A stretch of 64,000 bases of DNA from Chitinophagales bacterium (GTDB lineage: Bacteria > Bacteroidota > Bacteroidia > Chitinophagales > UBA2359). The notes below the pieces were generated by a model. The model saw only the letters and a program-made list of their open reading frames with translations, did no database searches and had not been told where the DNA came from. The stretch covers positions 1 through 64,000 of the forward strand of contig JAWKLZ010000003.1 in NCBI GenBank assembly GCA_041392475.1, in the 5' to 3' direction. How positions within the stretch are numbered: position 1 is the stretch's first letter; every line of letters starts with the position of its first letter. Made by a program: the position numbers and the translations under genes. Below, piece after piece: positions 24,748-32,476 of the stretch.

Positions 24748-26865
24748 TTAAATGAACCAAAGTTTATCCGTGATTTTTTCAGCACGCATCTTATCCCAAT
24801 CATCAATTTCACGAAGTTTATCCAAAAGACCTGACATAATAGATGGGTACAAAATTGTAACCGTTTTCTTAGATGGTAAAAATGTTCTATGGGAGAGATG
24901 TGAAAACCAATAAACCTGTGTGGAAATATAACGTAAATCTTCAAAGGTTGAACGCTTGTCTATTTCAATTTCTAATGGTATAGTGCTTTCTGGGACAAAA
25001 TGAACTAATGAACGATATTTTGAAAGCTCTACGTATGTACCTTTGGGTGTAGTATTAACCCTTTGCTCTTTCCCAAATACTTTTACTGTATCATTGTTAA
25101 TTCCATCATTTGAAAACAACCTAAAATTATGCCCGTAAGCAAGATGAACAAAAGCATACTTAAAAGTTAGATTATCATTTTGGAATTTCTTAATCACATT
25201 TTCAACGGCTTTTATTTCATATTCCTTACTTGCTGACTTGAAAAGATGAAAAACTAAACGAAACTCTGACTTTTTATTGATGATTTCTTGGCTGATTATC
25301 TTTGACAAAGAATTATAAAGATGGTTTTCTAAATTTTCAGCATAATTATCAAAAGTTGATAATGGCGAGCAATCACCCACCAAGTATCTACCATCTGAAT
25401 GAAATATTTGGGCTATTCCTAAAATTCTCTTACCTTCTTTATTCAAAGATGAGCCAATACCAATCACTAATTCTTCTCTACGCTTTTCAATATTCTGTAT
25501 AGTCCAACCAATCCCGCCAATCTTTGCATAGATATTAAGAGCAAGATTGTTCATAACAAATTGGTTAAGTTTTTTGAGGTGTTTTTCTTGAATATCTTGC
25601 GTAGGAACACCTTGACCAAGCAATTTTGCTTTACATACAAAATACGGACTTTGCTTTAAATCAATAATTTTTAGGTGTTGTTCAGTAAGTACAACTATAC
25701 AGAGACTTGATGATGAAATCTGCTCTTCATAAAGAGCATTAGTATAAGCCTCTATTTTTGTATCTGATAAGAATACTGTCGAAAAAACAGGCTTTATATG
25801 AAACATGCTTTTAAGACGTGTTTCGAGTTTATTTATAAAGCCTTCCAAAATCCCTTCATTAAACTTAGGGCAAATAATAGAAATCTTAATTTCTTGGTTT
25901 TCAAAGAACTTAAAACTATATGGTTTAAGTCTTGAAATCACATCGTTATAATAACCTTTTTCTGTTCTGTTCTCAAAATAGTACCGTATCGGGTCTTCCA
26001 ATCTGTCTGATTGAACTTTATCGTTTTCAAGTGGTAAATATTTCATTGAAAACTCACTAAACTTATTTTCTGAAGGCAAGAATATTTTTTCTTTCTCTGC
26101 ATCAAGCCAGTCAAAAACCTGTTTGATTTTCTTAAAATTTTCCTGATTATGCTCCAATAAATTTATACGACTGTCATAATTCCCTTGCTGTCCTGTGGCT
26201 GTTAAGAAACGTTTTATCGATTGCTTGTTTGCGAAAATCACATTGTCTTTTCCTTTCAAATCTCTGCATTCGATTCTTCTTTCTTCAAAACCGTCTTTGC
26301 CTATTTCAAACTGGAGTTTTATACTTCTTGAAAGCACAAAGTAATATGAAAGATTACCGTTAAAAGAATTGAACAAAGTATTAAAATGGAACTTATTGAA
26401 TGCAAGAATGCCATTAACTAATTTCCTTTTTACTTTTCTTTTATTTCCTTCTATATCTTCTTCCACTTGCTCAGTAACAAAAAGGTTAGAGGGAGATACA
26501 ATACTCCAAAAGTGTTCTTCCTTTTTCTTAAATATTTGAAACTTACCAAAATTTCTAAATTGTTGAAGAATGCAACTCTCTATAATTTTGCTGATTATTT
26601 TAGGGTTATTTTGAATATCAACCCTATCTTTCGTTCCTAAAATAGTTGTGTTAGGGTTTAATTTTTTACCCCAAAAGTAGATGCGTCTTTCTGTTCTTCC
26701 ATTATCAAGTTTGACATCACACTTATAGAATTCATAGTCAAGGTTTTCTGTGCGAAGTTTTCTGTATGCTTCTCTTGTAGTATACTTTTCATAAGATAAG
26801 TACTGTAATTCGAAGTAGTCTTTTTCAAACTTACTTTCAAATATATTTAGGAATATTCCTGTCAT
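24748..26865 (-). CDS. Long prokaryotic Argonaute with inactive PIWI
   Basis: 705 residues from ATG 26865. The C-terminal third is MID-PIWI: the MID pocket residues appear in SPYFVCKAKLLGQGVPTQDI and EKHLKKLNQ (Y, K, Q, K for the guide 5' phosphate). Then comes the hallmark NIYAKIGGIGWTI at about 445-457 and the first PIWI strand ELVIGIGSSL. Catalytic Argonautes have Asp in GID there; here it is Gly472. The later acidic RDG-type site reads HLFKSAS, so slicing is very unlikely. The end, TQVYWFSHLSHRTFLP then ILYPSIMSGLL, is the conserved PIWI tail. The 300-400 residues before MID fit N-PAZ-linker domains, so this is a long, not short, Argonaute. It probably binds guides and signals to the adjacent nuclease. 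Confidence 0.85.
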   Translation of the reverse strand: MTGIFLNIFESKFEKDYFELQYLSYEKYTTREAYRKLRTENLDYEFYKCDVKLDNGRTERRIYFWGKKLNPNTTILGTKDRVDIQNNPKIISKIIESCILQQFRNFGKFQIFKKKEEHFWSIVSPSNLFVTEQVEEDIEGNKRKVKRKLVNGILAFNKFHFNTLFNSFNGNLSYYFVLSRSIKLQFEIGKDGFEERRIECRDLKGKDNVIFANKQSIKRFLTATGQQGNYDSRINLLEHNQENFKKIKQVFDWLDAEKEKIFLPSENKFSEFSMKYLPLENDKVQSDRLEDPIRYYFENRTEKGYYNDVISRLKPYSFKFFENQEIKISIICPKFNEGILEGFINKLETRLKSMFHIKPVFSTVFLSDTKIEAYTNALYEEQISSSSLCIVVLTEQHLKIIDLKQSPYFVCKAKLLGQGVPTQDIQEKHLKKLNQFVMNNLALNIYAKIGGIGWTIQNIEKRREELVIGIGSSLNKEGKRILGIAQIFHSDGRYLVGDCSPLSTFDNYAENLENHLYNSLSKIISQEIINKKSEFRLVFHLFKSASKEYEIKAVENVIKKFQNDNLTFKYAFVHLAYGHNFRLFSNDGINNDTVKVFGKEQRVNTTPKGTYVELSKYRSLVHFVPESTIPLEIEIDKRSTFEDLRYISTQVYWFSHLSHRTFLPSKKTVTILYPSIMSGLLDKLREIDDWDKMRAEKITDKLWFI

Positions 26866-26901
26866 CAATCTTAATTATGGTTTTAATTTGGTTTTATAAT
26901 A

Positions 26902-27040
26902 TTGCCCAACGTGTTTGTATATGAAAAGTAGCAGATTTGAATGTGCCATTTTTCAGTTTAAAAACAAAGATAGCAGAAAAGAACCAAACATTAAGTTTAG
27001 CACTAAACTGCTATTTTTTATATACGGTGTTGGCAATAGT
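26902..27040 (-). repeat. attC-like cassette boundary F (second sequence family)
   Basis: Arms GCCCAACGTGTTTGTATATG and TATATACGGTGTTGGC with an inner pair AGTAGCAG/CTGCTATT. The minus-strand outer box GTTGGGC fits GTTRRRY exactly. AGTTATTATTC follows the far arm, as in site G. It separates the Argonaute pair from the AraC-SDR-NTF2 packet. Confidence 0.5.
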
Positions 27041-27061
27041 TATTATTCCACTTCCTAAATT

Positions 27062-27493
27062 TTATTTCAAATCGAGATTTCCTGTCGAATATTTTAAATT
27101 ATACTTGAATTTGTCAATTTTCCAAAATTCTCTATTTTTAACCAAATGCAAATTGTAACTTCCAACAAATTCTCGTGTCTTTCCTTTGCTTGCAGATTCC
27201 TTAAAATGTGTAGCAGTTGCGTAAACAAAAACTTCTGCCGAATTATTACTGATTTTAACTAAATGATTTCCTGCTAAATGATTTATCGCATCTATATTTG
27301 CAAATCCTTGTTTCCATTCATTACAAATGTCAATAGAACTCTTCTTGGAAATTTCTCCACCAAGTGAAGACATATCAAAGTCAACAAGTTCAGAAAAAAC
27401 TTCTTTTTGAAGTTTTTTCCACTCTTGATTGTCTGTATAGATAAATAGTTTATGAACTATTTCAATGATTTGCTCTCTTACAGTAAATTCCAT
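27062..27493 (-). CDS. NTF2/SnoaL-like protein
   Basis: 143 residues: an N-terminal helix (VREQIIEIVHKLFIYTD), then a cone of strands ending KNREFWKIDKFKYNLKY. This is the NTF2/SnoaL fold, with the pattern AEVFVYATATHFKES in the middle strand. Members act as small-molecule isomerases, hydrolases or binding proteins. One nucleotide separates it from the SDR upstream, so they probably act on the same compound. Exact function unknown. Confidence 0.7.
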   Translation of the reverse strand: MEFTVREQIIEIVHKLFIYTDNQEWKKLQKEVFSELVDFDMSSLGGEISKKSSIDICNEWKQGFANIDAINHLAGNHLVKISNNSAEVFVYATATHFKESASKGKTREFVGSYNLHLVKNREFWKIDKFKYNLKYSTGNLDLK

Positions 27494-27494
27494 T

Positions 27495-28367
27495 TTACTT
27501 GTTTATTTTCAACATACCTTCATTTCCAAAAGCAGAATAAATTCCGAAAGTTACGTTGTCTAACATTTCATTGTAATTTGTAATGTGTTGTCCCATTCCC
27601 ATATAATCAACTACTGTACGCAATGGTTTTTCTCCATAAGGAATTGCAATAAGGTTTGTAATGGCATCTGCAACTTTCTGTGGTCTTTGCTCTGTATTTG
27701 CCTCTAAAGCCTGTTCAAACCCGTCAAACATAGCTTTTGGTGCTTGCATAAATTCTCCATAAGATTCATTTCTGCTGTTGTCACTTGGTTTTTTAAGATT
27801 CTCCATAAATGTCGTTGGAAAACCACCAGGTTCAATAATACTTGACTCTATACCAAAAGCTGATAATTCCGTTCTATAATTTTCTGCAATAGCTTCTAAT
27901 GCCCATTTGGAAGCATTGTAAACACCATAAAAAGGTAAAGTCATTCTACCCAATAAACTTGAAGTATAAATTACTGTTCCTTTTCCTTGTTTTCTAAAAT
28001 GTGGCAATGTTGCTCGCATTACACGTTGAACTCCAAAAACGTTGACATCAAATACATATTTCATATCGTCTGGTGTAAAATGTTCTTGCATTCCAAATAC
28101 GCCAACTCCTGCATTGTTTATCAAAACATCCAACCCACTTAAAAAGTCAATAGCGTTTTTAACACCTTTGTTTACGCTTTCTTCATTGGTAACATCCATC
28201 TCTACCAAATGAACACCAATTGATTTTAGTGCGTCCGCAACTTTTTCATTTTTCCCTTTAGTTGAACGCATTGTTCCAACAACTTTGTGTCCTTTTTCAA
28301 TAAGTGATTGACAAGTTAAAAATCCAAATCCTCCACTTGCTCCTGTAATTAATATTCTTTGTTCCAT
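27495..28367 (-). CDS. Short-chain dehydrogenase/reductase (SDR 3)
   Basis: A 290-residue SDR with TGASGGFG, NNAG, TSSLLGR and the Y-x3-K motif in GVYNASKWALE. It is the paralogue of SDR 2 (8413-9288): same length, similar VVGTMRS, FDVNVFGVQR and VEPGGFPT-like segments, and the same genetic setting behind an AraC gene. It forms a packet with the AraC gene 100 bp upstream and the NTF2-like gene 1 bp downstream. Confidence 0.88.
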   Translation of the reverse strand: MEQRILITGASGGFGFLTCQSLIEKGHKVVGTMRSTKGKNEKVADALKSIGVHLVEMDVTNEESVNKGVKNAIDFLSGLDVLINNAGVGVFGMQEHFTPDDMKYVFDVNVFGVQRVMRATLPHFRKQGKGTVIYTSSLLGRMTLPFYGVYNASKWALEAIAENYRTELSAFGIESSIIEPGGFPTTFMENLKKPSDNSRNESYGEFMQAPKAMFDGFEQALEANTEQRPQKVADAITNLIAIPYGEKPLRTVVDYMGMGQHITNYNEMLDNVTFGIYSAFGNEGMLKINK

Positions 28368-28467
28368 TATTTATTGTTTTAAAATTATAGTGCAAAGTTG
28401 AAGTAAAAGGAAGTATTTTATATAACCTTAATTATACAAGAAATGACCAATTTCAAAGATTAACCTA

Positions 28468-29373
28468 TTATTGGTTAGATTTTCGGAATGTATTTGGGGA
28501 AAGTTGTGTGTGTTTTTTAAAAAATCGACTAAAATGAGTAGGTTCACTAAAACCTAATTTATAAGCTATTTCCTTTGAAGAATAGGTAGTGTTTTTGAGC
28601 AATGATTTGGCTACTGACAATGTTCGTTTAGAAATCCAATCGTTTACAGTTCTACCTGTTTTACTTTTTATTACAGAATTTAAATAATTTGGGTGTAAAT
28701 TTAATTCGTTGGCATAATCTTGTACTTGAAAGGCGATAGTTAGTCCTTTTGAAGTTGCTATTTTAAACTCTCGTTCCAATAAAATTTTAAAGGATTTAAC
28801 AATTTGAGAATTTCTTCCTCCTTCTTCTAATGGATTGTACGATAGCCAAAAATTTTCTTTTATTTTTAGAAGTAATACAACAAAAAGGTTTCCAAGAATT
28901 TTGTTCTTGTATTCAGATTGTTTTTTGAACTCTTTGAATATTTGTTTGTAAAGAATTTCAAATTCACTAAAGTCATTCTGCAACATTTTTTTTGGTGGAA
29001 CTGTTTCTGCTAATAAAAACGGAAATTCGCCAAAAATATCTGGGTGAACATTCTCTCTTAAAAAACTCTCTGTTAATGTGATAATATAGGCGTCTTTAGA
29101 GTTTTCTATTTCAAAGGATTTAATATGTCCGGGATTTGTAAAATATATGGTTTGTGAATCAAAGGGAAATATTTTATCATCAATGGTATATTTTCCAGAA
29201 CCTTCTTTTATAAATACAAAAGAAAAATAATCGGCTCTAAAAACTGGTGATTTAAAAGGTGTTTTAGAATGAATAGCAGGTAAAAAATGAATCGTAAAGT
29301 CCATTTCTTGCTCAATTGGTAAATTCAGCGATTTATACAAGTCCGAAATTTTATGGTGGACTATTAATTCCAT
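28468..29373 (-). CDS. AraC-family transcriptional regulator
   Basis: 301 residues: an N-terminal cupin-like sensing domain (FVFIKEGSGKYTIDDKIF) and a C-terminal AraC helix-turn-helix pair (YANELNLHPNYLNSVIKSKT; EIAYKLGFSEPTHFSRFFKK). It is transcribed toward SDR 3 and is its probable regulator. Overall it is only distantly like the AraC at 9417-10325, although both head the same type of packet. attC-like site G begins 21 bp upstream. Confidence 0.87.
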   Translation of the reverse strand: MELIVHHKISDLYKSLNLPIEQEMDFTIHFLPAIHSKTPFKSPVFRADYFSFVFIKEGSGKYTIDDKIFPFDSQTIYFTNPGHIKSFEIENSKDAYIITLTESFLRENVHPDIFGEFPFLLAETVPPKKMLQNDFSEFEILYKQIFKEFKKQSEYKNKILGNLFVVLLLKIKENFWLSYNPLEEGGRNSQIVKSFKILLEREFKIATSKGLTIAFQVQDYANELNLHPNYLNSVIKSKTGRTVNDWISKRTLSVAKSLLKNTTYSSKEIAYKLGFSEPTHFSRFFKKHTQLSPNTFRKSNQ

Positions 29374-29394
29374 TTGAGTTCGTATTTTTTAATT

Positions 29395-29531
29395 ATTGCC
29401 AACGGTCTCGGCTATGAGCAGTTGGGGATTTCTTGCCCTAACTTTTCAGTTTAGCACTGACCTTTATTTTATGTTCTATACTTTGTTTCACCACTTAAAC
29501 CCCAATTGCTTATAGCCATTGTTGCCAGCAG
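29395..29531 (-). repeat. attC-like cassette boundary G (second sequence family)
   Basis: GCCAACGGTCTCGGCTATGA and GCAGTTGGGG pair with CCCCAATTGC and TTATAGCCATTGTTGCC across a 70-nt centre. AGTTATTATTC follows, exactly as after site F, and here supplies the stop codon of the methyltransferase remnant. Confidence 0.5.
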
Positions 29532-29534
29532 TTA

Positions 29535-31953
29535 TTATTCTTTTAAAAATTCGTATTCGTATATTTTCGGTTTGATTTTGTCGGCTAAAAAGTCAAGTTT
29601 ATTTCTTAATTCGCCAATCAATTCCATATATTTTTCATCATCACTTTTGTTATTCATTCTGCCTTTGTCGTTTCTGCCTTGAAAGTATTCTCTAATGTCG
29701 TATAAACTTGCATTTACGTTTACATTTGGTTTGCTGTGATAATATTTCCAAAGTTCTCTACCTGCATCAAAAACATCTTTCGCTTCTGCCGAAAACTCAC
29801 ATTTTATAGACTGAATTTTTGATGTGCCAAATAGATTGCTTTCGTTTTCGGTTTTTATTTTACCATTGATAAAGTCGGTCATAAAATGGCTTTCAAATCT
29901 ATTCTGTGCATTTACCTCTTGTTCTGTGAATGGTATCCAATGGTTGATGCCCTTGCTACTTGAAATGTTATTGCTATTGTCGAACAAACAAAAACTTAAG
30001 CAGTCGTTATGAAATTCTTGGTCTTGTTCCCAATCATTTTTTGGAAAGGTAAACTGGTCTCTATCATTAAGCCAAGTTGCTTGAATAGTATGACGTACCG
30101 AAATGTAAATCGAAATCTCTATAATGTTTTTATCAGTTACCCAAGTGCCTCTTGGATGTGGTAATTGATTTTTGTCGTTAATAATGAAAATGAAATTTAC
30201 ATTCTGAAAATCATTGCCTTTTGCGGACATAAAACCAATATTTTTTTCATTTGCTCTGTTTCTTGTTGTGATTATCCAATCATTTATTGATTTAAAAACT
30301 GAAGTGTTTATAAATTTCTTACGACCAATAAAATCCCCTTTAGAGTTATAAATGTCACTATCTATTTCCTTAAATTCTTCTTTTAAATCGTTGTTCCAAA
30401 TGAAAACCCAATTGGAAACTTGCCTTTCACATTATCAAAAGAATCAGCAGGAACAACAAATAACTTTTCGACTTCGCTCGAAAAAGTTTCGGAAATCCGA
30501 AAAATTGTTGCAGAATTTTCAACTTTGAAAATTCTGCAAGCAAGGTATTAGGGATTTCAGCATTAATTCTTGTAATGAATTGAACAAAGAGTTCTACGTC
30601 CACCAATTCCAATTTTACTTTTATACTTTTCGTAAACTTTTGTTGTTACAGCAACATCTGTTTTGTTTGTTCCTGTGTTTGATACAGTGCCTTTACTTGC
30701 AGCTTCCGCATAAGGCGGATTTATATAGAATGACTAATTTTTTTCGTTTTTCAGGGTCGTTTATGATGTCTTGTAAACTTTGAGGTAGTTTGTAAAATCA
30801 TCATTTAAAAATCAAATTGGAAAACGTGATTTTTAATAGGTTACCCGTGGTCAATACGCTCGTGCATTACATTGATGTCGGCTTGGTCTCAAAGTACTTG
30901 CATAAATGTTGTATTTATTGGTTAAACCCGCTAAAAGGTTTCCGTTCCTGCTGCACAATCCCAATGTAATATTCGTCTTGCCAATCTTCTCCCAAATAAT
31001 CGGTCAGGTATTTTTGTGAAAGTTCTACCCAAATTCTTGGCGTGAAAAATGCTCCTTTACGTTCTCTAATATCTTGAGGAACAAGTAAATCTCTACGTTC
31101 AATAATGTAATCCTGAAACTCTTTTATAGGTGGTCGTTTGTAGAGTTTCCAAAAATTGTGAATAAGCGTCTTTATTGCGGATGTTTATTGTGGCATCAAA
31201 CATTTGCTTGATGTTCTCTTTAGCAATTTTATAGCCTTGGTTTTGATACACAACAAACAAACTATCTCTTATTGTTAAGTCGTCATCAATGTTTTGAGTG
31301 TTATTATCATCAACAAATAAGTCTGCTAAATAAAATCGCTATCGAGAATGTTACTCTTTTTGAGTTCGTCCCAGTTTACATCAATAATTGGTTTTACAAT
31401 TTCGATCCAACGTAAGAATAGGGATGAAATTGTTTTTGTCAATTTTGATTTTACTTTTTGTGGTGGCTTTTGCCACATTGTTTTTGATAAAGGTTTTGAG
31501 TTCCTTTTCGTCTTTTTGGTAATCAAAAACGTAGGTCTTTACTTAAAAAACCGATTCTATTCGTTCTTTAATCAGTTTAAATTCTTTCGTGTCGTGCTTG
31601 TTTGGTAACATTCCAGTTAAAATCGTTTAGAAAGAATATGTCTTGAACATTTATGTAATCTGCAAAAGCAATTTTTTTAAAGTCAAACGCTCCTAAAATG
31701 CAGGTGGTAAAGTTTTGTCAAATGTTCGTGCTTTTCCAATAGTCAGAATAGCGAGTTGCACAAACATCGTCGGAATATCAAAACTTCCAGTTTTCGCTTC
31801 CGCCCACAAAAGAGGTGTCCGTCCAAACAAGCTGTCTTGTTTGGTAAAACGGTGAAGTCAATATTTCCTAAAAATTTCGGTGGTGTCAAATTGCTTAAAC
31901 CAGTCCGCACCAACTTTATTTTTAGTTCTTCTTCTTATGTTTTTATACTTCAT
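29535..31953 (-). pseudogene. Decayed adenine-specific DNA methyltransferase (type IIG-like)
   Basis: Reading minus-strand frames in turn gives one broken protein of about 800 residues. It starts MKYKNIRRRTKNKVGADWF at 31953, meets a stop near 31862, then reads RRDLLVPQDIRERKGAFFTP and YLTDYLGEDWQDEYYIG (SAM-binding region), NIYAST and DINVMHERI, and NPPYAEAASKGT (the NPPY catalytic motif, near 30700). It continues with ELFVQFITRINAEIPN, KLFVVPADSFDNVKG, FIWNNDLKEEFKE, and a C-terminal 231-residue open stretch (29535-30230) ending KIYEYEFLKE. At least four frameshifts or stops separate these parts, including one base near 30410. The family methylates adenine in restriction-modification; here it is dead. 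The 29535-30230 stretch could look like a gene but is only its tail. Confidence 0.78.
30463..30539. repeat. Three adjacent perfect hairpins in the methyltransferase remnant
   Basis: In a row: AACTTTTCGA/TCGAAAAAGTT (from about 30461), TTTCGGA/TCCGAAA (30487-30502), and TTGCAGAATTTTCAA/TTGAAAATTCTGCAA (30508-30539, 15-bp stem, 2-nt loop). Three such stems within 80 bp of former coding sequence is more than expected by chance. Confidence 0.55.
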
Positions 31954-31990
31954 TCTGTCGTTTGTCCTTTTACGGTCTTGTTGGTTTTAA

Positions 31991-32038
31991 TTGCTGGCAA
32001 CTCGTCAATATGTACACCTAGGTGCACATATATCGCAA
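31991..32038 (-). repeat. Compact attC-like site H at the right edge of the block
   Basis: ATATGTACACCTAGGTGCACATAT is a 24-bp palindrome with a single mismatched pair; outside it lie GCTGGCAACTCGTC and CGCAAGTG. On the minus strand the outer part reads GAGTTGCCAGCAATTAAAACC, matching the outer sequence of sites B and D (GAGTTGGCTACCATTAAAACC, GAGTTAGCTACAATTAAAAC). It is the last such site before core DNA. Confidence 0.45.
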
Positions 32039-32476
32039 GTGATTTTTAGACAATTTAGTTGATATTTGTTGGGTATTTTTTTGACAATCAACAACATCAA
32101 TAAAAAGAAATGAGGAAAAAACCTCAAATAGTTGATATTTCTATATGTCCAAATTATCCAAAGGATTTTGGAGTTTTTCCATTCTTTTTTCAATTGCCAC
32201 TTGCAATTTTCAAAAATAAAAAAACTTTCGCATCTCTCCAAAACAAAATTTGATAAAACTTAGAAAAAAGGGGAATAAAAATTTTGAATAAAATAATATA
32301 CAAGCGATTTTACCTAGCTAATTGCAGAATAAACAGGCGTGTATTTGACCTCTCCAAAATCGCAATCGCTTTTACAAAAAACACCTTAAATCTACTTTTC
32401 ATCTAAGGTTTTTGAACAAAACAGAGGTTTGGTTATTTTTATTCCCATAATTTATCGAATCTTTATCCCAAAAACA
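32039..32476. other. AT-rich intergenic region between the cassette block and ubiD
   Basis: 438 bp with no supported gene. GTTGATATTT occurs twice (about 32060 and 32138). No recombinase gene, tRNA or clear promoter was found, which matters because an integron integrase would be expected at one end of the array. Confidence 0.5.

Noticed and set aside
29535..30230. Stand-alone 231-residue gene
   Set aside because: Its sequence continues in frame upstream and matches the C-terminal end of the broken methyltransferase.
31326..31953. Small plus- and minus-strand frames near 31.3-32.0 kb
   Set aside because: The minus frames are pieces of the methyltransferase remnant and the plus frames are antisense to it.
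7000..32040. Prophage or conjugative element
   Set aside because: No capsid, tail, portal, relaxase, mating or plasmid replication genes were seen; content and boundaries fit small cassettes.
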